Assembly: GCF_905475395.1 (NCBI RefSeq)
Contig: NC_058339.1
Span: 6,890,001 to 6,954,000, forward strand
From: Chrysoperla carnea
Taxonomy: Eukaryota > Arthropoda > Insecta > Neuroptera > Chrysopidae
Reading direction: 5' to 3'
DNA length: 64,000 bases
Position numbers and translations under genes: made by a program. Under the pieces are notes generated by a model. That model made no database searches. It was not told the origin of the DNA and was given only the letters and a program-made list of their open reading frames with translations. Below are positions 1 through 13,354 of this stretch, one piece after another. How positions within the stretch are numbered: the stretch's first letter is position 1; the number at the start of each line of letters is the position of its first letter.

Positions 1-242
1 ATAACATGTTGTTTAAATAATGAATAAATTATTTTATTGAAAATATATTGATAGTCTGTCAACAACTTCAAATTTGATGAAATATAGAAATAATGATCGT
101 AAAAATACGTATGACAGCTCGTTAAATTCGGAATGATGTCTTGAAAAATGTACTAGAAAAGTTTTTCAGCACATCCAATTTTTGATGACAGAAAAGGAGC
201 TATTTTCAGCGTTAAATTAAAACTCTAAATAATGGAGGTAAT

Positions 243-345
243 TTCAGAAGTGGGAATTTTTTATTGGAAATTTGTTTGCTTGTTTTTGTGTTTGTTACGC
301 TCTCACACAAAAACTAATGAATGGATTTGAATGAAACTTATACCC
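243..345 (+). repeat. Repeat family B, short fragment
   Basis: TTTGTTACGCTCTCACACAA and ACTAATGAATGGATTTGAAT match 1657-1705. It is followed directly by a fragment of family A (about 350-420). Confidence 0.65.
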
Positions 346-598
346 CATATTTGAAATATATCAAAGTATATTAAGTTTAGTCTCAAGTTTAAAACGCTTT
401 GATACATTGAAGAACATAAAGAACTATCAATGAATGATTTAAGTAAATAAAAGCAATTAAACAGTAGTCTTTTTTAACATTTCGTAAAAACGGATATAAA
501 GTAATTGCCTCATTTCTTTCCAAATGAAATACAATTTTATAAAAAGAATAGAATTCATTCGGCATGATATTTAAAAATATATCCATTTATTGTATATT
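346..598. other. No gene seen
   Basis: AT-rich; apart from the family A scrap at about 350-420 nothing is recognisable. A 65-codon minus-strand reading is compositionally random. Confidence 0.6.
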
Positions 599-600
599 TA

Positions 601-1119
601 ACAGGTTGGCTGATAAGTCCCCGGTCTGACACATAAATGGCGTCGCTAGTATTAAATGCATATTATTTTTATATAGTACCAACCTTCAAATGATTCGTGT
701 CAAAATTTGACGTCTGTAAGTCAATTAGTTTGTGAGATAGAGCGTCTTTTGTGAAGCAACTTTTGTTATTGTGAAAAAAATGGAAAAAATGGAATTTCGT
801 GTTTTGATAAAATACTGTTTTCTGAAGGGAAAAAATACAGAGTCCGGAAACTCATTATCAAGCCAAGTTTTTGCTTCCACTGTATTTTTTCCCTTCAGAA
901 AACAGTATTTTATCAAAACACGAAATTCCTTTTTTTCCATTTTTTTCACAATAACAAAAGTTGCTTCACAAAAGACGCTCTATCTCACAAACTAATTGAC
1001 TTACAGACGTCAAATTTTGACACGAATCATTTGAAGGTTGGTACTATATAAAAATAATATGCATTTAATACTAGCGACGCCATTTATGTGTCAGACCGGG
1101 GACTTATCAGCCAACCTAT
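601..1119. mobile_element. Mariner fold-back element, copy 1 (240-bp arms)
   Basis: Arms 601-840 and 880-1119 are reverse complements with few mismatches, around a 39-bp spacer. Each arm is the outer end of a mariner: terminal repeat with GGTTGGCTGATAAGTCCCCG, leader, then the first codons of transposase (MEKMEFRVLIKYCFLKGKNT). Read on the minus strand the transposase continues through the spacer as VEAKTWLDNEFPDS, so the spacer belongs to the right-hand arm. TA dinucleotides flank both ends (599-600 and 1120-1121). Both strands show short open frames, but these are truncated at about 35 genuine codons and cannot give a transposase. It would need a transposase in trans. Confidence 0.93.
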
Positions 1120-1308
1120 TATACAAGTATACATAAAATACAATACATAATATAAAAATAAATTAAACCAATTACGCAAAGTGCATTTAAGTACGTTTTA
1201 TGTCTAGCTAGGTTATGTATACAATTATTTATTTGTTGTTCATTATGCATGTACTCTGTTCACCTCCATGTTCAAGCTAGGTTACATTATAATATGCAGC
1301 TTGGCTTT

Positions 1309-1497
1309 TTATACCATGTATATATGTAATATATATCAAGGTATATTAATTTTAGTCCCAAGCTTGTAACGCTTAAAAATATTGATGGTACCAACAAAAA
1401 TTTTATATAGATGTTCTTAAAACCACCGAAAGAGTCCATTTCCAGTTGTCTGTCTGTCTGTAAACACGATAACTCAAAAATGAAGAGATATCTAGGT
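1309..1497 (+). repeat. Repeat family A, 5' fragment
   Basis: TATACCATGTATATATGTAA through GTCTGTCTGTCTGTAAACAC and GATAACTCAAAAATG, then breaks off. It is followed within 120 bp by a family B fragment; at the window's left edge (about 243-420) pieces of the same two families meet in the opposite order. Confidence 0.8.
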
Positions 1498-1609
1498 TTT
1501 ATTGCGTGTTAAATTAGAAATTGGTAACTCGTGTATTTTCTTTAAATTCAAAAACGACCAGTTTCTCAACTTTAAGCCTTCGAAAACCTTTATAACCAAT
1601 ATTTTATGC

Positions 1610-1760
1610 CTGTATATTACAAAAGTGAAAGTAAGGATGTGTGTTTGTTTGTTTGTGTATTTGTTACGCTCTCACACTAAAACTAATGAATGGATTTGAA
1701 TGAAACTTAATAATAGTATAGCTTGCACATCAGAATAACACATGAGCTTTAATTTATAAA
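1610..1760 (+). repeat. Repeat family B, fragment
   Basis: TATTACAAAAGTGAAAGTAA, a GTTTGTTTGTGTATTTG tract, GTTACGCTCTCACACTAAAA, and ATAGCTTGCACATCAG aligns with the corresponding part of 12030-12180. A second fragment at 243-345 is almost the same over its core. Confidence 0.7.
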
Positions 1761-2167
1761 AATATATGAAAAAAATAAATAAATAACATTAAATTTAGTC
1801 TATAAAAGCATATAACAGTTTACCACACTTTACACTTCATCCATCTAGTATAAGTGTGAAAACCAAAGTTAAGCTGTTATTGTGACCACCTGTGACAATA
1901 TTAGTGTGACGTATTTTATGGATGACCCCAAATACCCACTGGCTCGAAAACCTACATGATCATTCGTGTACAGAGGTTTTGTGGCGTTTGTACCAAATTT
2001 GTATAGCATTTGTTTGAATGAAATTCATTGGTTTTGCTGTTGTGGTCAATGAACACAAATAATAAGATTATTTCCGTAGCTTATTTATATGTTGGTACTG
2101 TATGTATTTTGTTGTCTGTGGTTTGACTCTGATCTGCACTCTATAACTCTATACTGTATACTTTATT

Positions 2168-2330
2168 ATAATATACAGTGTGTTCATTTCAAAAGGATCT
2201 CTCCTTAATAACTCTTGACTTGATATGATTATTGTTTTGAGTGAAAACAAGTCGATTTAGATATCGATGGCGAAGTTCAAAATTGGTATCTAAAAAATTC
2301 TAGGCTACTAGAAAATCAGAAAATAATCAG
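2168..2330 (+). repeat. Dispersed repeat, uninterrupted relative of the 31.6-32.2 kb repeat
   Basis: Shares with the minus strand of 31650-32230 the blocks TGTGTTCATTTCAAAAG, TTAATAACTCTTG, TGATTATTGTTTTGAGT and TCGATTTAGA. It carries one copy of the 8-mer that is duplicated around the 442-bp element (here GAAAACAA), so it serves as a paralogous empty site. Starts with a TATACAG-type end. Limits approximate. Confidence 0.7.
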
Positions 2331-4154
2331 TCTTCAGCCGACTTGTTTTCTCATAAAATATACTCATTTCAATACAAATGCTATTCACTAAATAGTTTCA
2401 TTTATATTTTCCAAGAAACTACAGAATATTCAAAGGACATATGATTCTAGGTACTAAATCTTACCCTATAAATTAAATTCTGAATGTAGTCGCGACAAAA
2501 CCGGATAAAACCACTTTTAGGAAAACCAGAGAATAACTTCAAAAATACATATATAATTCATTTAAAAACGTTCCGGATGATGATTATACATGATTATGCA
2601 TAAGATAATTATGACTTTTTTTACTAAAAGTATTATTTAACAATTAAAAACATAATACAATAAAAAATAATTAGCATACCTTAGTTTTAGTAGATAACGA
2701 TAAATATTACGTAATTAAGTTTTTAAATATTTGCATATAGATACTATTTTTATGGAACAGAAACTAGCTGATATATCTTTCGTAATGACTTTCACTAATA
2801 AACTTCTCAAAATTTACACTTATAAACAAGTCAAAATGTATGAGACAAACAGAATCCATGTAATCTGACATGGGATTCGTATAATCAGTGCCCAAAAATA
2901 CTCCCTAGAACACACTTTTAATGGTAAATACTTAGTTTGCGCGTTTTTGTGTCAAAAAAATGAAAGTCTTGGTCGATTTTCGGAAGACATGACAGAATTA
3001 GTATCTTCCCACATCGTATTCGTAATTAGTGACCCAAAATTATCCCCTCAAGAGCACAGTATGGACGATAAATACTTAGTTTGCCGTTTTGTGCTAACAA
3101 GAGAAATTTCCGGTCAAAAGTGGCACGATTTTTTCAATACGTGACAGATACCGTGTAATCTGACATCGGATTCGTATTAAACGAACAAAAATATTTACTA
3201 GATAAAAAGTTTAAGCCAAAATAAACATTTCAAAAAAAAATTGGGATACATATGACCCCACTGAGGCCTTACGCCCCTCTATTGGCTGAATATTCCTTGG
3301 GGTATTATAAACACATAACAAAATGTTTTATTACAATCGGTGGTGTTTCCCTACTTTTTCATGCATTCCGGCTTAATAACTGTACTATAATTTTCATATA
3401 AAAAATTTCATTTTGCTAGAACTTCGCTAATTGAATCTTTTTCTCTATTTTGCGAAAATAAACCCTTGCATATATAGCTCTAAATAGAGCTGATTATTGG
3501 ACAGTACGAATAATCTTTACCTATAGAGTTAAATAACCTCAAAAAGTAAATATTATAAAAATTGTTATTTAAATTTGCGAGAACAAGTGCAATAATTTCC
3601 TGTCAGACAAATATAAATTAGTGAAAAATATACAATTTTAAAGTAAAAGTAAAATAATATGACAGCAAACGAATTATGAAAATTAACTGGTGGAAAATTC
3701 AATTATGAGAAAGAATGTTAGTTATATGATTATGATGTACCTACAATAATTATAATTTATACAAGTTAGTATTTAAAGGTGAGTTTATAACAATAAAATG
3801 CAAGGTTATCCAGAAACACGAATCACTATACTTTAAAGTATAAAGTTTAGTTTTAGTTCATATATGTAGTATAGGTAGGTTTATAAATTCCATAATAAGT
3901 TTATAATTTTAATAGAATTATGTATTTTATATTTATGCGACTTTTTAACTTCTATTTGAAGGTTAACAGCTCTTCAAATTTATATTATTTGAACTTAACC
4001 TGTTAATCTATTTTACAATTATTTGAAGAAAAACCACTATTTTAATTCCTGACGATCATAGTAAAACGTAGACTACTGTCCGACCTTTAATCAAATCAGA
4101 AGTTATAAATAAGATATTTACAATATAACTTGATAGTTTTAATAATTGGTAATT
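2331..4154. other. Gene-poor stretch
   Basis: No recognisable gene. 2850-3170 holds two loosely repeated blocks (GGTAAATACTTAGTTTGCGCG / CGATAAATACTTAGTTTGCCG and ATGTAATCTGACATGGGATT / GTGTAATCTGACATCGGATT), a degenerate tandem duplication of about 180-270 bp. Confidence 0.5.
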
Positions 4155-4682
4155 TTTATATCATGCATATATGTAACATGAAAGGTATATTAAGTTTAGT
4201 CCCAAGTTTGTAACGCTTAAAAATATTGATGCTAAGCACAAAATTTTGGTAGAGGTGCTCATAAAATCGCCCAATTAATCCATTTCTGGTTGTCTGTCTG
4301 TCGTCTGTCTGTCTGTCTGTCTGTCATCACGATTACTCAAAAACAAAAAGAGATATCAAGCTGAAATTTTTATAGCGTACTGAGGACGTAAAAAGTGAGG
4401 TCAAGTATATAAATGAGGACCCATCTTGTAAACCGTTAGAGATAGAAGAAAAGTTTAAATCTAAAAAATATTCCTTATAAAAAATTAACCAACTTTTGTT
4501 TGAAACATTTTTTGGTAAATATCACTGTTTACCCGTGAGGGCACAAATTAGGCGTAAATTGTATAGTATGTAATTATAGGAATATCAATTATGTATGTGT
4601 GACATGTATGTATATGTAATGTGATAAAGTCATCACATGGTATTTCAACAATTAACTCAGTTAATTGTTTGTTTTCACTTAT
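4155..4682 (+). repeat. Repeat family A, long copy
   Basis: Same block order as 10438-11003 in plus orientation, with a (CTGT)n tract at 4292-4325 expanded to several units, and the terminal CAACAATTAACTCAGTTAAT hairpin at the right end followed by TTTTCACTT. An internal deletion removes part of the GACCCA segment. Confidence 0.85.
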
Positions 4683-7437
4683 TTATAGGTAGACTATTTC
4701 TCAAAAAACATATAATTAAAATATCAGAATAGAATAGGAGGAATTTAAAAACAACGACCTGTTTTGAAAGTTTTTGATAATTTGGACATGGATTGAATGA
4801 AAACAAATTTGAAAAAATTACCCCAACTCTAGTCATTGATTGGAAACAAAAAAAATTAAACAAAATAATGTCGTTTTGTGGTCGTTAAAAGATCAATATT
4901 ATTTTATAATTAAAAAAACAAAACAAAAATTGAATATGTTTTTGAGAAGAAAAACGAGTTTTTGGTCAAAATTTGATATTTATTTTTTTTGGCAGATTTT
5001 GGAGATTTGAGGACTGGTTTTAATTATTTTCAACAAGTTTCACAAACATTCAAGTCGATAAGTCATACAGTTTTTTTCAGAAGTGTGGGAACCGTTTTGT
5101 AAAATCACATTTCGAGGAAAACCCGTTTAAAGCTCATGTAAATAAATAAGTAGTTAACTATGAAACTCGACACTGCTATACTCTTGATTGCCATTTACAT
5201 GCGGATGAAAATTGAAATGCTAAATAAATCGAAAATATAATGGAAATAAGTTTCATAGTCTACTCAGAAATGTATAAAAACCGCAGTGGTTTACACTAGG
5301 AGTTTTATCAATGCCTCATTGAAAATTTATGCCTGAAATTAATTTTTAGTTAATAATTAAATTAGTTTTTGTATAAAACAAACAAATATTAGCAAATTAT
5401 CGTATTTTTTGTAAAATTAATAATGTCTTCGTATTAGTCATCGATCGAACGACTTCCTTTATTCAACTTCCCGATATTAAAACGACATTTTTATAACATA
5501 AATGTATGTACATAGTTACATACATACCTTTACCATTTACAGAACACAAAAAAAAAATATTAATAAGAGCAATAAACTTTAAATGAATGAAAATAACCTT
5601 AAAACAAATTAAATATATTTATTAATATTTTTTTATAATATTTACTTATTATTATTTTATAATAATGTATTATTAAAATAATATTTATTAAATAACAATC
5701 ATAATTTAATTAACATTATTTTAATAGCTCTTATGATAATAATAATAATTAACTCTATTTATACACTAACCAACATAGAAAATAGGAAAAATAGAGTGGG
5801 GAAATCCATGTTTGCTAGCTTCATTTTCAAGTACGTAGATATTCACTATTATTTGTATCAAAAGATCCCGCACTTATCTCATTAGGATTGAGTCTCGGTT
5901 AAATTTTTTGGACATTTCGAAATTTTGAAATTACTGGCATTCTGATCAAAATGCAATCTTTTTTTGAATTATTTGCATATTCATTGATCAACTATTTTAA
6001 TCAGAAAGCCAATTATCTACAAAATTTGCAACATGAGCTAATTTGACCGAGACCTAATTCCCATAAGATTACTTTTAAACAAACTATAGTTACATAGTGG
6101 TTATAAGTTATGAAAAAAATAAGAAAACGAATGATTCTATCTGTGACTGACACTACATTTGACTCAAAATACGTTTTATTTTGCGTAATATTATAACGAT
6201 TTAAGTTTAGTTTGATTTTTGATTCTTCATTTATCCTTCTGTGGTAAAAAATATGCTCATAAAACTTTATGATATATCATTTATTTAACAAAATTCAAAA
6301 ATGACTGACACTATGCAAAAGTATTACGCGTTCAAGAGTGTTTTTAAACTTCGAATATCTTTCTCTATGCAGGATTTATGATTTTGAATTGTATCGGGGG
6401 TGAAATATCATAAAATAAATTATTGGAAAATGGTAAAATAAAGAACCTTAGTATTTTAAAATCAAATATATTTGAAAAATATATTATGACTGATACTACA
6501 GAGCAAAACATGACTGACACTACCGCCTCTTTGGATTGCAAAATAGTTGTATTTTAAAAGAAACCTTAGAAATTATTTACAAGACACAAGACAGGATCAT
6601 TAAACCCATATTAAAGATGTATTTTTACAACCAAAAACAGTAATTTATTTTTCCCATTCATGGTACACTGTTTCTTCAATCTAACATATGCATGCATTTC
6701 TGCAATTTTTGAAAAACCAAATAGAGCTGGATACATTTTTTGATTCATTTAATGTTAAAAAGTTATCTTGTGATTTTTTCGTAAACCAAAAAGGTCATTT
6801 TCAAAATTGAAAAAAAATGGTTAAAAAAATAGATTTAAAAAAATGGGTTTAGATTTTTACCTCGAAAACTCTTGATCTTTAAGAGGCGTATTTCAAACAG
6901 GAATATGCAAAGAAATCGAATTATAAATTTTTTACTAATGAATGCGCCCGTACGTGATCTTCTTAGTGTAGCTTATTGTTTAAACCTAACACAACATGAA
7001 CATAATATATTATATTGAATTCTAAACATGTTTGAACCTTGTTAATTTTTTGTTAACATCTTATTAAAAATATATTTAATAAATCTATGTTATTTGTATC
7101 TATCTATATGACCTTGAATTGTTATATATTTGTAAATATTAAATTAAATAATCATGTCATCATTCTTCGTTGTTAATTCTTTGATCATTTATCTATGTAT
7201 GTAATATGTTAAAGTTAGTTGTTCTTCTTTGATGATCTCACATTGATAGATATATATGTATTATTATGATTTTATTAAAATAAATTTGTTATTTTAATAA
7301 TTTTTATATACGTATCTTTCATAGTCTAACAGTCATTAAGGCTTAAACGGTTCAATATTTTTGCACTATGAAGAAATGTAAGTACCTCGGTACACGAAAT
7401 TATGTTCAATTTTAATAAATTATGAAAAAATTGATTT
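4683..7437. other. Gene-poor stretch with simple AT sequence and a recurring TGACTGACACTAC motif
   Basis: 5560-5760 is nearly pure A/T with TTA/TAA runs. 5885-6062 has a loose inverted pair (GAGTCTCGGTTAAAT / ATTTGACCGAGACCTA), possibly an old MITE. TGACTGACACTA(C) or one-base variants occur at 6144, 6302, 6487 and 6511. No coding sequence recognised. Confidence 0.45.
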
Positions 7438-7900
7438 TTAACCGACTTCAAAAAAAGAGAAGGTTCTCAATTCGACTGTATTTTTGTAAATATTTACAAA
7501 ACTTTGTTACCTCAGAACTTTCGACTGGGTGAACCGATTTTGATGATTCTTGTTTTATTTATGTGGTCCTATTTCAATTTGGTCCAATTCTGACAATGGC
7601 ATCCATGAGAAAACCATATGAGTCTTAAATTTGCATTATGTATGTGCCCGACAAAAGGAGGAATAACTCAATATCATTATAACTATTTCGATGATTCTTT
7701 TTTAGTGACAAATTAGTTAGTGTACTTCAGATTCACTAAAAGTCACAAAATAAAAAAACTTTTAATAAAAACCCGACTTCAAAAAAAAAATCTATGCCAA
7801 AACAAATTAATATGCACTAAAAAGTAAAAAATATCGATAGTATAATGCAGTTACAATTATTGTTATTTTGGAGTCGGTGTCAGCCTAGTTAATGTAATAA
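7438..7900 (+). repeat. Repeat family C (ACCGACTTCAAAAAAA ... GGAGTCGGTGTCAGCC)
   Basis: Begins AACCGACTTCAAAAAAAGAG, has TTTCGACTGGGTGAACCGAT, TATGTGCCCGACAAAAGG, a second ACCCGACTTC block, then TGCACTAAAAAGTAAAAAAT and TTTTGGAGTCGGTGTCAGCC. No protein. A related copy in opposite orientation with an extra inverted arm is at 32836-33475. Confidence 0.75.
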
Positions 7901-10437
7901 CTGTTCTGTCACAGTTGTTTTCGTGGCTAACAAAGTTAAAGAATATTTAACCCGTGAAATATTTGACGCATATGTAGGAGGTAGAAGCAAATCTCTCATC
8001 ATGCGACCAAAGATTGGCGAACGGTTGACGCGAGTGCTGACGGGTTAATGCTTGCTTGCTAGTTCTTGGACTATTAACAATATTATGCTTATTTATACAG
8101 ATGCAATTCAATTGTATGGAAATGATATTGACGAATTGTTATATATGCTTGACTACTCTAAAACAAAAAACGGAATTAACATTTTTAATACATGCCTGTC
8201 ATATCATATTATCATTATTATTAAAATATTGTCCTATATTTGGAAAAAGGATGTTTTGTGTTTGTCAGAGCCAGCAAAAAGGCAATGATCCTTGAAAGGC
8301 CATGTACTAGTTGTATGCGGAATATTTGTTGATGTATTACATTGAATCGAATGTGATTTTTCCCAACATCTCTAAAGGCGACTTTTCATTGTGGGAATCA
8401 GTAAAATGGAAAATGCTCTCTAGATAAGCATTCTAGATCTCTAGAAAGAAATCAGCACTAATTTCATTATATAGTACACAAAAATTGATGTTATTTAAAA
8501 TTTAAAGAAATCCTTGCTGTTATAATTGATATTTTAAACAGGCCAGCCTGTATATTTCAAAATATATTTCTTTCTTCTCCAGACTTGTATAAAAAAAATT
8601 AATAAACATAATAATTAAAATAAAGAAGAAAAAGGCATATTACAAAATATGTATATAAAGTTTTATAAAAGCTTATACTTAGGTTCACCCGTACCGATCT
8701 TAATAATCCAATTTTTTCGTCCAAGTTCGACCTATTTTCCGATTTCTCAGTAAACGGAAATTTTGCATTCATATGTAAATCGGATGAAAAAACATTGCAA
8801 GTATAATGTGCCAATGCTTCCAAAATTTTTGATATACCAAACATTTTTTAGTTTTATATAAATAATTTAAATAAATAATACTTTTAAGGGGGCTTTAAAT
8901 GTACTAAAATATGACTATTTGCAAAAGTTTGTGGCGTTCCGAATCATCATTGAAAACAAATAAATATAAAATTTGATTCCACAAGGTACTACACTTTTCC
9001 CTGTATTAAAAATAATAAACCAAAACTAATTTCTTTGATTTAAATGTATTGTTTTATGAAACAATTGTTTAAACTTAAAACAAAACTCAAAATTCGATAT
9101 AAACATATTGTTTTAGTTACAATAAAAAATCATTTATAGATTAAAGTATATACTTTGATGCTGAGTTATTATTTTTTATGAAAACATTGGTTCGTACACA
9201 GTTCACGATTAACGATTGACGTGGCCATATTTTATTGATTATAAAAATAAATTTTATTTCAATAGTAGTTAAATATAATAAAATTGTTATCGTAGGTATT
9301 GTTTTATATCACATTCTTACGTGTGTAATTCTATATGTGGATTCGTTCATTCACACGCTAACTGTAATTAAGCTAATTCAAAATATAATTCGATATAAGC
9401 TACTGTTGAAATTAGGAAAAGCTGAAACTTTTTGCGTAAGTCCTATATTGAAGTGTTTTTAAAGGTATATGCTTCATTTTGTAACAAGGATAATTTTTTA
9501 AAGATTAATTTGGAAAGTTATTAATCATTAGTTAAAAGCTTTGCAAATATTTTCCTATAAAGAAAATTATAATAAACGGCACTCGTTTTTCCATAAAATA
9601 CATTTAAAGTAAATGAAATGAATGGCATTTGTGTGTTATTGCTTCTATAAGTGATTTTCTGTAAATCTTTAGGCATCAATATTTCAAAAATATAGTACAT
9701 TTGGAAAAATTTTACTCTTAATTTTCGTCTAATTTTTTCAAGTTCTAGCAGAATCCATTCTGTAACGGAAATTTCAAATATTTTCTTACTTAATAATTTC
9801 ATTATTTAGTGGAACACGTTCTTAAAAAAAGCATATCAAGTATGTAGCTCCAGATTGAAATATCAACATCGGATAAAGCACATTTGATTTATATGTAAAA
9901 ATGTTCTAACTTTTTTGAAATAACTTTTTCTCAAAAAATGACAATTAGTTGGGTTTAATGAGACGTTTCATCTCTATCTTGAAAAATATAATTTTGAGGA
10001 CATCAAATTCACAAAAAAACTATTTAGATATACGTAATTACAAAATATACGGTTTTGATATCTTCAAACGCAATTTAATGAAGACTCCTTGGCATAAAAT
10101 ATTCTAATTGCGTGTAGTAAAATTGCACCTGACCGGAATTGAATAAATAAACACACTTTTAAGATGTAACACGTTATATTTATTTGTGACGAGTAACATA
10201 ATTTCAATCAGCACATATTCGTGGGTATTATGCGTATTGTACCCACAGGTGTGATAAAAGAGATCCGACAAAATCATAGCAAATAATAATATTGGTTATG
10301 TTTTTTCTACGTTAGACATGCGGAAGCATCGGAAACATTCAAAATTTATTCACTTTAGCATCCTCCGTGGCAGAAACGAGAAAATGATGCATCTAGATTT
10401 CACCTTCATCTTAAAGTTTAACATAAATTATAAAAAA
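7901..10437. other. Gene-poor stretch
   Basis: Short open frames (75-93 codons) at about 8056-8295, 8599-8844, 9235-9462 and 9521-9802 have AT-driven composition (Ile, Asn, Lys, Phe, Tyr) and no recognised motif. 7915-8050 is somewhat more GC-rich but unidentified. Confidence 0.5.
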
Positions 10438-11003
10438 CAAGTGAAAACAAACAATTGGCTGAGTTAATTGTTGAAATACCATGCATAGTCAGTGTTGATT
10501 TCTTTATCACATTACACATACAAACATGTGACACATACATAACTGATAATTAAGTATAGTACATATTATAAAATTTCCGCCTAATTGGCGCCCTCACGGT
10601 TAAACAGTGATGTTTACGAAAAAATGTTTCAAACAAAAGTTGTTTATTTTGTGATAAGAAAAATTTTTTACATTTAAACTTTTGTTCTATCTCTAACGGT
10701 TTACAAGATGGGTCCTATGGATCCAAGACCCAATTGACCTATGATGCTCATTTACGAACTTGACCTCACTTTTTACGTCCTGAGTACGGTGTAAAAATTT
10801 CAGCTCGATATCTTTTTTCGTTTTTGAGTTATCGTGTCCATAGACGGACGGACGGACGGACAATCGGAAATGGACTAATTAGGTGATTTAGTGAACACTT
10901 ATGACAAAATTTTTTTCCTAGCATTATTATTTTGAAGCGTTACAAACTTGGGACTAAACTTATTATACCTTGCATATTACATATATGCATGGTATAATAA
11001 CAA
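10438..11003 (-). repeat. Dispersed 0.5-kb repeat family A, near full-length copy
   Basis: On the minus strand it starts TTATACCATGCATATATGTA, then AAGTTTAGTCCCAAGTTTGT, a CCGTCCGTCCGTC tract (plus strand GGACGGACGGACGGACA at 10846), a GATAACTCAAAAACG block, AGGACGTAAAAAGTGAGGTC, and ends in the small hairpin AACAATTAACTCAGCCAATTG. No protein is encoded. Other copies: 1309-1497, 4155-4682, 16253-16500, 26690-26950, 28651-29520, 45893-46195 and fragments at about 350-420 and 31555-31625. The class is undetermined; no convincing TIR or TSD was found. Confidence 0.85.
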
Positions 11004-12029
11004 ATTCTGAATTTTATTTTAAATTGAATCATATTTAGAGCTATTTATAATATTCTATTCATAATGGAGTGTATACTCTGGAGGGTAGACGTAAATATCT
11101 AAGAATTACTAATGCGCTTTCATGTTTTTGTGAACAACAGGTTGTTTATCGAAAATGTAGATTCTTTTCAAAACGCTAGATAGAGTAGCTCTTAGCTGGA
11201 AAATCAAATAGATAAGTTACTTCCTCTTTTCGTTAATACTTTATGATCTCGCCAATACAAGATTCGTCTTAAGAAACAATCTACAACATGTATCAGTGAA
11301 TTTAATTCACTACATTTACATTCAAATTTTGATACTGAAACCGACTGATATTTTATAAAACGGAAGCAAGATTTTCTTAACCATACAACAGAAATCGAAC
11401 ATATAGATTTACCTTTCACAAAATTACATTTATTCACAAGAAAAACATATCAACAACGAAAAACACACATCAATATTAATTTTCAATTAACAAACACATA
11501 GCAACAAAACTAAGTTTTTTTCCCACATTCAATTTAAGCGCACACAACAAACAATATATTAATTATAAAATCAATTTAAACTACAACTTTTTTTTAAAAA
11601 TTTTCCGTAAAATAAAAAAAATTAAGAAACAATTTGTCGAACAAAAAAGTACAAAACAATCTCATTTAGTTGGGTATTAAAGTACCTACCTAGGTACTAT
11701 TTATTATTAAAAAAATAAAACCACAAACTTTAATAACAATTCATTCATTCACAACACTGTACACTTAGTTGCTTGAGTGTTGTACGTACAACAAAGTTAT
11801 TACACATTGAAACACTGACTGATGTTTATAGTTTTATGGAGAATATAATAACTTTTTTAAACTGAAATCATTTGAACATTATGAAATAAAAATGTTATTA
11901 AAAAAGCGAGAAAACACTATTTTAGTACAAGCGCTAGAGCATGTCAACCTCGACACAGATGAAAATGTTTTTATAGCGATACATCTAAACTTCTAAAATC
12001 AAATCAATAAATTGGAGAATAATTAATAT
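11004..12029. other. Gene-poor stretch
   Basis: Nothing recognised. A 77-codon minus-strand frame starting at 11437 begins MNKCNFVKGKSICS and contains AAAG|GTAAAT, a possible splice donor, but there is no supporting partner exon. Confidence 0.4.
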
Positions 12030-12440
12030 ATATTATAAATGTGAAAGTAAGGTTGTTTGTTTGTTTGTTTGTGACGCTTTCACGCAAAAACTACTGAATG
12101 TATTTGATTGAAAATCTACAGTAATATGGCTCATACATTAGAGTAACAAATGAGCTGTTATTTACTGCATTTACTGCAGCATCTATGAGCATCATTTTGA
12201 ACTATGTATTAAAGATTTCTGTAAAAATGGTAAACATTAAAATGATTAAAATACAATCCATAGCCATCTGTTCCGATATACTTAATGAATTATGACTATT
12301 TTACATTAAACATAAATTAAAAACTGTACATATAAAACAATCCCTATCCCTATTTCGAATATTATGGAAGAGGGATTAGTGCGGTGGTCTTTACCGTCTA
12401 TACTTTTAAAATTACCGAAGCGAGCGGGTGTCAAGCTAGT
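12030..12440 (+). repeat. Repeat family B (GTGAAAGTAAGG...ACGCTTTCACGC), longest copy
   Basis: Starts ATTATAAATGTGAAAGTAAG, then a GTTT/TTTG tract, GACGCTTTCACGCAAAAACT, and ends ACCGAAGCGAGCGGGTGTCA then AGCTAGTATAT. This end resembles the reverse of the ACTAGCGACCCGCC start at 25185. Fragments at 243-345 and 1610-1760 share TTTGTTACGCTCTCACAC and ATGAATGGATTTGAATGAAA. Non-coding. Confidence 0.7.
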
Positions 12441-13143
12441 ATATTATACAAATAATTCCGTAGGGGTAAATTGTCAATTGTACTAGATAGTGGAGTTAAA
12501 AGTACAAATAATGTGAATACTTTTTACCACTTGAGTGTTTAATAAACAAGCTGCACGACTTGTAGTCAGCACGATTTTTTGTGCAATGACAAAAAGTTAA
12601 TTACCCACTACGCGCGAAAAATAAAATTGTCGCATGCACTGAGAAATTAGTTTAATCGCACGGAAAACAATGCAAAGATACTTATACTGCATGAGTGAAG
12701 GAAAATAAAATGTAGCTTTACATTTTTATGGGAAATATGGCCAATTCGACATCAGGATTATCCCCCATTCCGTATTGCTAAAATATCAAAAATGAAAAAT
12801 TGGTTTTAACTAGTTTTTGGCTACCTTGACATAGAATTAATAAAAAATTGTTTTTATTTATAAAAATTTGCGTCGCAAATTTTTTTTTATAAGTGTAGCA
12901 GCTACAGCGCCTACACTACATTTATAATATACCACCACTCACTCTATTCATTGTGACTGATGATTGCTATTGATGTAGTATACATGTACATAGTCAACGC
13001 ATATAATAATAATAATATGTTCATTGATAGAAAATTAATAGAAAATAATGTTTATATTAATTTGTTTGTTATTTAATATGTGTTGCTTAATGTTCAACTA
13101 CAATTACAAATTATAAACTGTATCTTCATCTGATCATATACAA

Positions 13144-13314
13144 GATTGTTCAATAAGATGTTACCACGTAAATGTGGTACACTTTATCCAAAATGTTGTT
13201 ACAATTTAAATGGGAGAGACTCGTTCTTCAAATACACGTTTCTATCATTGAAAGGGTTACAGCTTTTTGGACAACATATTTCCCATTTACGTGGTAACAT
13301 CTTATCGAACAATC
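13144..13314. mobile_element. Short element with 31-bp inverted repeats
   Basis: GATTGTTCAATAAGATGTTA / CCACGTAAATG at 13144-13174 is inverted at 13284-13314 with one mismatch (CAATAAG versus CGATAAG). Just beyond the right repeat is CTTTTTGGACAGCCCTGTA, and a related CTTTTTGGACAAC sits inside the element at 13264. No transposase reading. Confidence 0.65.
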
Positions 13315-13354
13315 CTTTTTGGACAGCCCTGTAGTTAAATAAGAAACACTGCAA

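Noticed and set aside
725-995. 74-codon frames on both strands of the fold-back as genes (also at 29779-30049)
   Set aside because: They are the first ~20-35 codons of mariner transposase running into the opposite arm; truncated and not functional.
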